64,000 nucleotides of DNA from an uncultured Actinomycetes bacterium (GTDB lineage: Bacteria > Actinomycetota > Actinomycetes > Nanopelagicales > Nanopelagicaceae): the NCBI GenBank assembly GCA_903843225.1, contig CAIMOX010000038.1:62001-126000 (forward strand), given 5' to 3'. How positions within the stretch are numbered: the first letter of the stretch is position 1; every line of letters begins with the position of its first letter. This document shows, one piece after another, positions 39,895 to 49,964 of the stretch. The notes below the pieces were generated by a model. That model searched no databases and was not told the origin of the DNA. It saw only the letters and a program-made list of their open reading frames with translations. A program made the translations under genes and the position numbers.

Positions 39895-40574
39895 CGTAGC
39901 ACTAGCTGAAAAATCGAATCTACCCTTGGATCAATCACTTCAAAGTGACCAATATCCGCAATCTCGATGTACTCCACATCCCGGAATTTTTTGGCAAATT
40001 GCTGTGCAAACTCGACCGGCACGCGTATGTCATTCACGCCATGAAGGACTGTGACCTTTGCATGCAGCTCTTCCAACATCATTGGATCGAGATCGGGGCG
40101 ATTAGTAGCGTCTTCTCCAAGAAAGAGCTGGACCCCGCCATCGTCTAAGTTAAGTTCTGCACCGCGTACCAGATCCGTCACGGGTGCGAGTGCAACAACG
40201 CTCTTCACTAATGGGAGCTTTGATGCGAGCAAGGCGAGATGTCCGCCCGCTGAATGCCCCACGAGTGCACACTCTCCGATTACCTCTACTGCTGCTCTTA
40301 TGTCATCGATGTAATTATCCGGAATACCAAGAGTTCTACGGTACTCAATCAGATAAGTTTCAAAACCTTCTTCGGCACATCGTGCCGCAAAGGGGCGCAA
40401 ATAGGAGAGATCATATTCCGGGCGCCAATATCCGCCGTGAATGATGCCAAGTTTCTTCGCGCTCACACTAGAAGACGGGAAAAATTCAATGAACTGATCT
40501 GGGTGATCACCGTAGGAGATCGCCTTTACAGAAGGAGGTGCCGGAATATCAAATACTGAACGATCTTCGCTCAC
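39840..40574 (-). CDS. Alpha/beta hydrolase, kynurenine-formamidase-like
   Basis: A 244-residue alpha/beta hydrolase with the oxyanion motif IIHGGYWRPEYDL (HGGxW), nucleophile elbow LVGHSAGGHLALLA, catalytic Asp region LHGVNDIRVPVEF and His in IGHFEVIDPRVDS. The substrate is unknown. The start is GTG with AGGAG nearby. There is no stop before the tRNA gene at 39821-39894, so the last 18 or so residues (GAGRARTDDDGIMSSGL) are antisense tRNA sequence. The natural C-terminus may have been lost, or the overlap is tolerated. A 10-bp tandem repeat lies immediately upstream. Confidence 0.83.
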   Translation of the reverse strand: MSEDRSVFDIPAPPSVKAISYGDHPDQFIEFFPSSSVSAKKLGIIHGGYWRPEYDLSYLRPFAARCAEEGFETYLIEYRRTLGIPDNYIDDIRAAVEVIGECALVGHSAGGHLALLASKLPLVKSVVALAPVTDLVRGAELNLDDGGVQLFLGEDATNRPDLDPMMLEELHAKVTVLHGVNDIRVPVEFAQQFAKKFRDVEYIEIADIGHFEVIDPRVDSIFQLVLRGAGRARTDDDGIMSSGL

Positions 40575-40580
40575 GGCACT

Positions 40581-40670
40581 CCTAATCCAAGTTAATCCAA
40601 GTTAATCCAAGTTAATCCAAGTTAATCCAAGTTAATCCAAGTTAATCCAGGTTTATCCAGGTTAATCCTG
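40581..40670. repeat. Tandem array of a 10-bp unit, nine copies
   Basis: The unit GTTAATCCAA repeats with exact 10-base period. One degenerate copy (CCTAATCCAA), five perfect copies (40591-40640) and three diverged copies (GTTAATCCAG, GTTTATCCAG, GTTAATCCTG) fill the gap between the katG stop codon and the ribosome-binding site of the hydrolase gene. Divergence is one-sided, as expected for expansion by slippage. Confidence 0.95.
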
Positions 40671-40675
40671 ATTTA

Positions 40676-42841
<2,166 letters not shown>

Positions 42842-42910
42842 TCTACATTTCTCCACACGTTCACCACGAGATCATCGGCAAGGCGGTCGTAGGCCTATCT
42901 CAACCTCGCA

Positions 42911-42916
42911 TATTCT
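42911..42916 (+). promoter_or_regulatory. -10-like TATTCT of the gene at 42924
   Basis: TATTCT ends 7 bases before the ATG at 42924, supporting both that start and leaderless transcription. Confidence 0.5.
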
Positions 42917-42923
42917 TGGATCT

Positions 42924-43202
42924 ATGAGCTCTGAGACGGAACTTTCCTTAGAATCGCTCAAAGGGATCTGGAACCAGGTGCTCGACCGCCTCTTAGACCA
43001 AGACCGAATCGCCTGGCTAGCCTTCTTCGATGCCCGCTTAGTCGCCCTATCTCATCAGACCTTGACCTTGAGTTTCGTCGATGTAACAAAACTTGGTGGC
43101 GATCACAATTTCAGCATGGCTCGCAATCCACGGCACATAGCACTCCTACAAAGTGCGATCCACGAAATAACTGGAGCCAACCTAGAAATCGCTGAAGAAT
43201 GA
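42924..43202 (+). CDS. Small protein resembling the DnaX C-terminal domain
   Basis: A 92-residue protein. LESLKGIWNQVLDRLLDQDR, IAWLAFFDARLVALSHQTLT and LTLSFVDVTKL, ending NPRHIALLQSAIHEITGANL and EIAEE, resemble the domain of DNA polymerase III gamma/tau that follows the AAA+ clamp-loader core (W-x-x-VL, AW, a beta-strand pair, then an amphipathic helix). It is here a stand-alone gene. The assignment is from pattern only. It overlaps the GH25 gene by 4 bases. The start is supported by a -10 hexamer 7 bases upstream. Confidence 0.6.
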   Translation: MSSETELSLESLKGIWNQVLDRLLDQDRIAWLAFFDARLVALSHQTLTLSFVDVTKLGGDHNFSMARNPRHIALLQSAIHEITGANLEIAEE

Positions 43203-44515
43203 GACGCGCTCTAACATTTCTGGCGGCGTTCAGCACGCTCCTTCTGATGACGACCACCGCATTTGCCTTCATGCCAGTCAGATCTACATCGCGGGCGCTC
43301 ACGCCGCTCGGCCCAGGTGGGCGCATCGCAGGAATTGATATTAGTCATTGGCAGCATCCGGGTGATGCTCCCATTGATTTTAAGCAGATGTACTCAGCAG
43401 GAGTTCGATTTGTCATGATTAAAGGTGGCGACGCTCAGACGATCGCTGACGCGATGGCACTCAAATACTTGATTCCAGATCGCAAAGCTGCCCAACGCGC
43501 TTCGCTCTATACCGGCTTCTACTACTACGCCTACCTACCAGATAGCTCTGACCCAGCTTTTATTGTTAATGATGCACAGGCTCAAGCTCGAAAGGTAATT
43601 TGGCGAATCGGTCAGATGGGTGGGTATAACAAGCGAGATCTTCCGGTTTCACTCGACTTAGAAAATAATTGTCAGCGCGTGAGTCCGACAGGTTTATGTC
43701 TTAAATACATGTCCCGCGAAAACGTATCGTTATGGGCAAAGAGCTGGCTCGCCGCAGTTGCAGCGAAGACAAGTCGTAAACCAATCTTCTACTCGTACCC
43801 ATCATTCCTAGAAGGCGCGATGGCTCTCGATCCGACCTTACGCCAGTACCCACTTTGGATGGCGCGATATTCATTAGATCCAGCGGTCAATGTTAATCAA
43901 CCAAATATAAAAGGTATTGGGTGCTTTGCACATCCATGGAGTAATGCGAACTGCACAGCACAATGGCAATTCTGGCAATACACATCGTGTGGAATCGCTG
44001 GTAAGTATGGCGTCCCAGGAACTCGTGTCGATCTCAATGTCTTTGCAGGTACTCCGTCAAAATTCCTTGCCTTAATAAAAGGAACATGGGCGCCAGAACC
44101 AAGTGATTCTCTTCCTCAGAATGAACCAACAACAATACAGATCGCTAGCCAAAGTTCTGGAACAACGAATGATCCTATGGTCGTGACGGTAGATGTTCTA
44201 AGACCAGATGGGACACCAGTCGTGACAGGTACTGTTCGCTTTGCCTCGCTTGATTCATTAATGCCGGTTGGAGCGCAAACCCCAGTTCGTTCTGCGACTG
44301 GTCGATGGACGCTCTCAGTCAATGGTCTCGTCGCCGGAAATTACCTTGGCTTGATTCAGTACACCGATCAATCGGGCACTCATGCACCTAGTAGCGCTCC
44401 AATTCAATTCCAGGTAATTGAAGCGCCTACCCCTACTGCATCGCCTGCCGCGCCTAAGCCAGCGAAAAGTAAGGCTCCTAGCGTCGACACCTGCATTGGT
44501 CAGATTCGTAACTAA
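43199..44515 (+). CDS. Secreted GH25-family lysozyme with Ig-like domain
   Basis: A 438-residue exported muramidase-like protein. The signal peptide (ALTFLAAFSTLLLMTTTAFA) is cut near residue 24. The GH25 domain (about 40-285) has the Asp-rich start IAGIDISHWQHPGDAPIDF and central DLPVSLDLENNC with acidic catalytic residues, plus AQWQFWQYTSCGI. A bacterial Ig-like domain follows (about 300-405; DPMVVTVDVLRPDGTPVVTG), then a Pro/Ala/Lys tail. Probable role in peptidoglycan remodelling or lysis of other cells. Confidence 0.88.
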   Translation: MRRALTFLAAFSTLLLMTTTAFAFMPVRSTSRALTPLGPGGRIAGIDISHWQHPGDAPIDFKQMYSAGVRFVMIKGGDAQTIADAMALKYLIPDRKAAQRASLYTGFYYYAYLPDSSDPAFIVNDAQAQARKVIWRIGQMGGYNKRDLPVSLDLENNCQRVSPTGLCLKYMSRENVSLWAKSWLAAVAAKTSRKPIFYSYPSFLEGAMALDPTLRQYPLWMARYSLDPAVNVNQPNIKGIGCFAHPWSNANCTAQWQFWQYTSCGIAGKYGVPGTRVDLNVFAGTPSKFLALIKGTWAPEPSDSLPQNEPTTIQIASQSSGTTNDPMVVTVDVLRPDGTPVVTGTVRFASLDSLMPVGAQTPVRSATGRWTLSVNGLVAGNYLGLIQYTDQSGTHAPSSAPIQFQVIEAPTPTASPAAPKPAKSKAPSVDTCIGQIRN

Positions 44516-44525
44516 GGCTGTGAAG

Positions 44526-44531
44526 TAGAGT
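44526..44531 (+). promoter_or_regulatory. -10-like TAGAGT of galE
   Basis: TAGAGT is placed 6 bases before the galE ATG, just after the GH25 stop codon. Confidence 0.45.
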
Positions 44532-44537
44532 GGCGCA

Positions 44538-45494
44538 ATGAGCAGAGTTCTTGTCACCGGCGGCGCCGGCTATATCGGAAGCATCACGACTGCGCTCCTG
44601 CTCGATCAAGGTTTTGAGGTCACAGTCCTCGATGATTGCAGCACTGGGCATCGTGACTCTGTTCCGGCGCAGGCTCGATTTATCGAGGGCACAATTCTTG
44701 ATGGCGAAATAGTGCGTCGAGCGCTAGAAGGATGTGACTCCGTCATCCACTTCGCAGCAAAGTCGCTCGTTGGAGAATCCGTCGAGAAGCCTGATCTCTA
44801 TCGTAATAACAATATCAACGGCAGCCAGATTCTTTTTGATGAGATGGATGGGGCTGGCGTTACTCGCATAGTTGTCTCCTCCTCCGCAGCCACATATGGT
44901 GATACGCACGAACAACCCATTCTTGAAACCCTTAAGGCTAAACCTGGAAATCCCTATGGCGAGACGAAGCTCGCAGTAGATAACCTCCTTACTGATCTTG
45001 CAGCCGAAGAGAACTTTGCCGCAATTAGCCTTCGCTACTTCAATGTCGCAGGCTCGCTCAAGACCCCGACTCGTTGGCTACGCGAAGAACACGATCCAGA
45101 GACACACCTCATCCCGAATCTCTTAAAAGCAACGAAAGATAGCCCATTAAAAATTTTCGGCACTGATTGGGATACGCCTGATGGCACGTGTATTCGAGAT
45201 TATGTACACGTCCATGATCTGGCAGATGCACATATCCGTGCATTAAATCAGCTGATCGCCGGCCGTCACGAGATTATTAATATTGGCAGCGGAACTGGGT
45301 ATTCGGTCCGAGAAGTAATCGATACCGCTAGTAAAGTTGTTGGATATGAAATTCCGAGCGTTAATGTGGATCGACGCGACGGAGATCCTGCAATCCTCAT
45401 CGCAAGCATCGAGAAGGCTCGCAGCACTTTGGGATGGTCCCCAATGAGAGATCTATCCGCAATGATTTCAGATACCTTTGAAAGTAAGAAGTGA
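44538..45494 (+). CDS. galE: UDP-glucose 4-epimerase
   Basis: Extended SDR enzyme that interconverts UDP-glucose and UDP-galactose, 318 residues. The NAD motif is VTGGAGYIGSITTALL (G-x2-G-x2-G), with SSAATYGD and the catalytic NPYGETKLA (Y-x3-K). DGTCIRDYVHVHDLADAH is a GalE signature. Related epimerases with other sugars cannot be excluded. It probably feeds cell-envelope glycan synthesis. Confidence 0.92.
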   Translation: MSRVLVTGGAGYIGSITTALLLDQGFEVTVLDDCSTGHRDSVPAQARFIEGTILDGEIVRRALEGCDSVIHFAAKSLVGESVEKPDLYRNNNINGSQILFDEMDGAGVTRIVVSSSAATYGDTHEQPILETLKAKPGNPYGETKLAVDNLLTDLAAEENFAAISLRYFNVAGSLKTPTRWLREEHDPETHLIPNLLKATKDSPLKIFGTDWDTPDGTCIRDYVHVHDLADAHIRALNQLIAGRHEIINIGSGTGYSVREVIDTASKVVGYEIPSVNVDRRDGDPAILIASIEKARSTLGWSPMRDLSAMISDTFESKK

Positions 45495-45518
45495 GTGCGT
45501 AAAAGGTAGGTGTACGCT

Positions 45519-45755
45519 TTATAGCGGCTTGATCGAGATGACTTCAACCCCGCCGATGGATGTCAGTACATTGACGAGATCTGTTGTATCTGATCCTGGA
45601 ATCGCGACAATTATCTGATCGTAACCACGACCGTCTTCATTCTTTAATACCTGAAGCCCTCTAATATCTCCACCAGCGAAGCCGATAGCTGAGGCGACAG
45701 CTCCAAGTGAGCCGGGGCGATCTGGGAGAGCAATCTCTAAAGTGAATTGAGCCAT
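45519..45755 (-). CDS. ACT-domain protein
   Basis: A 78-residue stand-alone ACT domain starting MAQFTLEIALPDRPGSLGAV, with GFAGGDIRGLQVLKNEDGRG and a C-terminal strand VEVISIKPL. ACT domains bind amino acids or similar ligands. Ligand and partner are unknown. The start at 45755 is chosen because TACCTT lies six bases before it; a GTG at 45770 is the alternative. Confidence 0.82.
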   Translation of the reverse strand: MAQFTLEIALPDRPGSLGAVASAIGFAGGDIRGLQVLKNEDGRGYDQIIVAIPGSDTTDLVNVLTSIGGVEVISIKPL

Positions 45756-45761
45756 GAGCGG

Positions 45762-45767
45762 AAGGTA
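45762..45767 (-). promoter_or_regulatory. -10-like TACCTT of the ACT gene
   Basis: TACCTT is placed 6 bases before the ATG at 45755 and decides between the two possible starts. Confidence 0.45.
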
Positions 45768-45795
45768 CACCTTTCGGAGCTAAAGAAGTGCAGAA

Positions 45796-46701
45796 TTACA
45801 TTTGAACGATATTGGCTCCTGAGATGGCAACAGAAATCTTTGGAAGGGGAGTCTGCGCTGGTCCAGCAAGTACTGCTCCACTCGTGGAATCGAACTTAGC
45901 GCCATGGCATGGGCAGTTCATTGAGTGCGAGAGCGCAGCGTAGGCAACTGTGCATCCCTGATGGGTGCAGACGGCGCTGTAGGCGAAGACGCCAGCCTTG
46001 GTACGAAAGAGGATTGCGGGGTTGCCATCATTTGCAGTGAACGGCATCGTTGACCCAACTGGGAAATCTGCCGCTTTAACGATCAAGGCGCTCTTCTTCG
46101 GCTTAGGGCGGAAGGCTCCACCAGCAAGTGAAGCAATAATCGCCCCAGCTCCGACCCCAAGGATGCCCATCACTTCGCGACGATCGCGCAAGTTTGGAAT
46201 AAGTCCACCTAGCGCACCCGAACGCGCACGTGTTCCGCTCTTTACATGAGCTTGCCATAAGAAGAAGAGTGCGAGCCATGAGGCCGCAAAGGCGAGATCG
46301 CTTCCTAGGAAATATGGACGTACGTGATAGGTAACAGAGAGCCACAAGATTATCGAGACTGAGAAGCCGCCGAAGATCGCAAGTTGCATTGCAACACCAG
46401 CCAGGATTGCGATGCCGATCGCAAATTCAGAGAGCATTACAAACCATGCGACGAGCGTTGCGTGCTCGAGCATATGTCGAAGGATGAAGGTTAGTGGTGA
46501 GTGACCGATGTAGCCCGTAAGTTGGCCACTAAATGAGTTAGCTCCAGATTTCCTCAAGAATGCGCCGTCGCTGGCCTTAACCCAACCACCATAAACCCAG
46601 GTTCCACCCAACCAAAGTCGGAGGATGGTGATACCAAGTGGTTGATTACGCCATGATGCTATTCCGGGGGTTACCTTTGCCATGGGGAAATTGAACCCCA
46701 T
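45796..46701 (-). CDS. DoxX-like membrane protein fused to a Rieske domain
   Basis: A 301-residue fusion. Residues about 20-155 form a DoxX-type bundle of four helices (LGITILRLWLGGTWVYGGWV, FVMLSEFAIGIAILAGVAMQ, GSDLAFAASWLALFFL). A twin-arginine-like segment (RDRREVMGILGVGAGAIIAS, about 172-191) follows, then a Rieske [2Fe-2S] domain with CTHQGC and CPCHGAKFD providing two Cys and two His ligands. The Tat-like motif fits export of a folded Fe-S domain. The role is probably electron transfer at the membrane; the partner is unknown. A second ATG at 46683 is possible. Confidence 0.85.
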   Translation of the reverse strand: MGFNFPMAKVTPGIASWRNQPLGITILRLWLGGTWVYGGWVKASDGAFLRKSGANSFSGQLTGYIGHSPLTFILRHMLEHATLVAWFVMLSEFAIGIAILAGVAMQLAIFGGFSVSIILWLSVTYHVRPYFLGSDLAFAASWLALFFLWQAHVKSGTRARSGALGGLIPNLRDRREVMGILGVGAGAIIASLAGGAFRPKPKKSALIVKAADFPVGSTMPFTANDGNPAILFRTKAGVFAYSAVCTHQGCTVAYAALSHSMNCPCHGAKFDSTSGAVLAGPAQTPLPKISVAISGANIVQM

Positions 46702-46741
46702 TTACCTGAGAATGTAATGCAGGTAGTGCTTGAAAAACTTG

Positions 46742-46814
46742 CTCCCCCGACAGGCCTCGATCCTGTGACATCTCGATTAACAGTCGAGTGCTCTACCAAC
46801 TGAGCTACAGGGGA
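46742..46814 (-). tRNA. tRNA-Asn(GTT), with A at position 54
   Basis: A 73-nt cloverleaf with acceptor TCCCCTG/CGGGGGA, D-arm GCTCAGTTGGTAGAGC, anticodon stem CTCGA/TCGAG with loop CTGTTAA (anticodon GTT) and discriminator G. The T-arm is ACAGG-ATCGAGG-CCTGT: the loop has A where T54 is nearly universal, while T55, C56 and A58 are kept. CCA is not encoded. Confidence 0.92.
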
Positions 46815-46832
46815 ATGGACAGCAGAATGATA

Positions 46833-48668
46833 CTAAAAGGCCTCCCCGATCGCCAACTCTTTCTGGGCCCGCCGGGCAGCTTCGAGCCCCACGAGGCGTG
46901 TAAAGGTCGCTGTGTACTCCACCTCATTCTCCACTGGATTGAGGCGCTGCAGATCTGACTTAATTTCAACGATCTCTCGACTCATCGCGACTTCACGAAG
47001 ACGAGCAAAGATCGATTGGATATAGCGCTCTGAGATCTCACCATCAGTTCGAATCGGTTCAACCGTGAGTTCAGTGATAAGTGAACGAACCACATCATCT
47101 TCCGTGCGCTCCAACAAATCGTTAATCGAAATATCGGGAGCATCATCGATTCGTGCACGAAGCGTTGCGTAAGGGCCATAGGAAAATGCATTCATCTCGA
47201 GATCTGCCCATGGATAAGCAAGCTCTGGTGCTTGTAACTTCACTTTGAGGACCTCACGCTCGAGCATCAAGATCGGATCCTTCAAATTTACCGACTGCGC
47301 CGAAGATTCGCCCTGGCTCTGATTGTGTGCAGTGCCGCGTGAACCGCTCTTCTTAACGGCAGAACTCACAATATCGATCTCCATGCCGAGCCAAGCCGAT
47401 ACTGAGCGAACATATTCAGGTCGCAGCGATGCATCCTTGATCTTCCCGATCAGAGGCGCAACTTGATTAAGCGCACCAACACGTCCTTCCGGAGTCTTGA
47501 TGTCATAACCAGCAATGACAGATTTCATCGCGAATTCAAAGAGTGGAACTCGGCGGGCAACTAGGTCGCGAACTGCTTCATCTCCACCACTCTGTCGTAG
47601 ATCACACGGATCCATGCCATTGGCAGCAACTGCAACGAAGGTCTGTGCCACAAATTTCTGATCATCATCAAAGGCGCGAAGCGCAGCCTTCTGACCGGCG
47701 GCATCGCCATCAAAGGTGAAGATCACTTCACCCCGGAAGGCATCATCATCCATTAAGAGTCTTCGAATAATTCGAATATGGTCATCACCAAATGCAGTAC
47801 CGCAGGTTGCGACCGCTGTTGTTACTCCGGCTAGGTGGGCAGCCATCACATCTGTATAACCTTCAACAATAACTACTTGGCGCTTCTTAGCAATCTCTTT
47901 CTTCGCCATATCAAGTCCATAGAGTAATTGGGACTTTTTGTAGATAGGCGTTTCAGAGGTGTTTAAATACTTAGGTCCTTGATCTTTATCATCACCTGCG
48001 AGCTTGCGCGCTCCAAAGCCCACAACGTCACCCGAGATATCTTTTACCGGCCAGATAAGACGATTACGGAAGCGATCAATGAAATTTCCGCGTGAACCTT
48101 CCTTGATGAGTCCAGCGGTATTTAATTCAACCTCGCTATAGCCGAGAGCAGTGAGGTGCTTATAAAGAGCATCCCATTCATCCGGTGCGTAACCCACGCC
48201 AAAAGTTTCGGCTGCTTCGCGCGAGAATCCGCGGCCGGTAAGGAATTCTCTTCCGAGTTGTGCCGGACCAGGCTTGCCGAGCTCTTCTTGATAGAACTTT
48301 GCCGCCGCAGTATTTGCCGCTACAAGACGAGAACGGTTGATCCCAGGAGTTGAAGGACCGCTTGAATCGTAGGTGAGTTGATAGCCAATACGCTCAGCTA
48401 ATCGCTCCACCGTCTCGGTAAAGGTGAGATGTTCTAGTTTCATTAAGAAGGCAATGACATCACCGCCGGTTTGGCAGCCGAAGCAATGAAAATACCCCTT
48501 GGATGGAGTTACATGGAAGGAGGGAGATTTCTCATCATGGAACGGACAGAGACCCTTCTTCTGTCCCCCGCCAGCGCCTTTAAGTTGAACGAAATCGCCG
48601 ACCACATCATCGATATGGCTGTGCTCACGCACATACGCAACATCTTCATCCCTAATTCGTCCGGCCAT
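46833..48668 (-). CDS. dnaG: DNA primase
   Basis: Makes RNA primers at the replication fork, 611 residues. The N-terminal CHC2 zinc finger is CPFHDEKSPSFHVTPSKGYF with HCFGCQTGGD; the TOPRIM domain has VIVEGYTDVMAAHLAG and FTFDGDAAGQKAALRAF. A C-terminal helicase-interaction region follows. It lies 18 bases after dgt. TAAGAT six bases before the ATG suggests an internal leaderless promoter. Confidence 0.97.
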   Translation of the reverse strand: MAGRIRDEDVAYVREHSHIDDVVGDFVQLKGAGGGQKKGLCPFHDEKSPSFHVTPSKGYFHCFGCQTGGDVIAFLMKLEHLTFTETVERLAERIGYQLTYDSSGPSTPGINRSRLVAANTAAAKFYQEELGKPGPAQLGREFLTGRGFSREAAETFGVGYAPDEWDALYKHLTALGYSEVELNTAGLIKEGSRGNFIDRFRNRLIWPVKDISGDVVGFGARKLAGDDKDQGPKYLNTSETPIYKKSQLLYGLDMAKKEIAKKRQVVIVEGYTDVMAAHLAGVTTAVATCGTAFGDDHIRIIRRLLMDDDAFRGEVIFTFDGDAAGQKAALRAFDDDQKFVAQTFVAVAANGMDPCDLRQSGGDEAVRDLVARRVPLFEFAMKSVIAGYDIKTPEGRVGALNQVAPLIGKIKDASLRPEYVRSVSAWLGMEIDIVSSAVKKSGSRGTAHNQSQGESSAQSVNLKDPILMLEREVLKVKLQAPELAYPWADLEMNAFSYGPYATLRARIDDAPDISINDLLERTEDDVVRSLITELTVEPIRTDGEISERYIQSIFARLREVAMSREIVEIKSDLQRLNPVENEVEYTATFTRLVGLEAARRAQKELAIGEAF

Positions 48669-48674
48669 GGCTCG

Positions 48675-48680
48675 ATCTTA
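48675..48680 (-). promoter_or_regulatory. -10-like TAAGAT of dnaG
   Basis: TAAGAT is placed 6 bases before the dnaG ATG, in the gap after dgt. Confidence 0.45.
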
Positions 48681-48686
48681 TCGGTG

Positions 48687-49952
48687 TCAGGGCTTGCTCA
48701 GATTGGAAGCTCGGTGAGGGAGAAGTTTGGAGTGGAGCGTGTATGCCCCAGGGTCGGTCAGTGAGGCAATCTGATCGATCGCCACGCGAAGGCGCTGGCT
48801 ATCTGTGTTAGCTGCACGCCAATCATCGATAAAGAAGCTCTCGAGCGCTGCTTCTCCCCCGGCATAGACCATCTCGACAAGTTCTTTAATAACGATCTGC
48901 TGCTCGGCATATCGCTTCTGTGACGATTCGGCGCCGATAACGTAATGCCCAGCCATAGCCTTGATGATCGCAACCTCTACGCGTTGCTCACGAGGCACTA
49001 CCAGATTTGCAGAGTATCGAGTGAGGTCACCGTCACCGTATTGATCGCGGGTTGCAGACTCTGCAGCGAGCGCGAATCGACCGACAAGTTGAGAGGCTAA
49101 ATCTTTTAGCCGAGCTAAATTCCTGAGCGATCCGTCATAGGTAGCCGGCCAACAAGAGAGCTTCTGCAAATTCGAGAGCGCGACTCGAGACTCTTCCTCA
49201 GTAATATCCTCAAGATATCCACTCTTTGCCATGGTGAAGAGTTTGGCGATATCGCCGTCAAGGGCTTCAAGCTTCACTTGACCTGAGACAATGGCATCTT
49301 CCAAATCGTGCACTGAGTACGCGACATCATCAGACCAATCCATGATCTGAGCTTCCATCGACTGAGCTCCAACTGGCGCGCCCTTGCGCAACCAGTAGAA
49401 GATCTCAAGATCATCGTCATAAACGCCAAATTTACGAATCTCACCGGTGCGTGGCCACGGGTACTTCGTTGCTGCATCAAGTGATGCTCGTGTGAGATTG
49501 AGACCTACAGAGTGTCCGTTCACATCAATGGTCTTTGCTTCAAGGCGAATCAAAATACGTAACGACTGAGCGTTTCCTTCAAATCCACCTGCACTAGCGC
49601 ACACTTCGTTCAGTGCATCTTCGCCATTATGCCCAAATGGTGGATGGCCCAAATCATGAGCAAGACAGGCGCCCTCCATCAGATCTGGATCGGCACCCAG
49701 TGCCTGACCAAGTTCGCGGCCAACCTGCGCACATTCCAATGAGTGCGAAAGTCTGGTGCGTGGAAAATCTGAGGCCCACGGGACTTCCACCTGTGTCTTC
49801 GCAGCCAAACGGCGGAGCGCGAATGAGTGGATGATGCGAGCGCGATCACGAGCGAACTCGGTTCGGCCTCCACGCTTTGCGGGTTCATCGAGGAAGCGCT
49901 CACGGTCGTGCGCTGTGTAACCAGTGTGCTCTGTTGCTAATCGAAGTACCAT
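48687..49952 (-). CDS. dgt: Deoxyguanosinetriphosphate triphosphohydrolase-like protein
   Basis: HD-domain enzyme that cleaves dNTPs to deoxynucleoside and triphosphate, 421 residues. Family motifs are TRLSHSLECAQVGREL, EGACLAHDLGHPPFGHNGEDAL (HD metal site) and IMDWSDDVAYSVHDLEDAI. The N-terminal FALRRLAAKTQVEVPWASDF is typical. It lies upstream of dnaG, a common actinobacterial order. TAGAGT lies 9 bases before the ATG. Confidence 0.93.
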   Translation of the reverse strand: MVLRLATEHTGYTAHDRERFLDEPAKRGGRTEFARDRARIIHSFALRRLAAKTQVEVPWASDFPRTRLSHSLECAQVGRELGQALGADPDLMEGACLAHDLGHPPFGHNGEDALNEVCASAGGFEGNAQSLRILIRLEAKTIDVNGHSVGLNLTRASLDAATKYPWPRTGEIRKFGVYDDDLEIFYWLRKGAPVGAQSMEAQIMDWSDDVAYSVHDLEDAIVSGQVKLEALDGDIAKLFTMAKSGYLEDITEEESRVALSNLQKLSCWPATYDGSLRNLARLKDLASQLVGRFALAAESATRDQYGDGDLTRYSANLVVPREQRVEVAIIKAMAGHYVIGAESSQKRYAEQQIVIKELVEMVYAGGEAALESFFIDDWRAANTDSQRLRVAIDQIASLTDPGAYTLHSKLLPHRASNLSKP

Positions 49953-49964
49953 GATGGGCTAACT

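Noticed and set aside
40581-40670. Possible CRISPR array
   Set aside because: The repeats are contiguous 10-base units with no spacers, and there are no cas genes.
40641-40670. DnaA-box cluster or replication origin
   Set aside because: Only one unit resembles TTATCCACA and it is imperfect; no dnaA, dnaN or gyrase genes are near.
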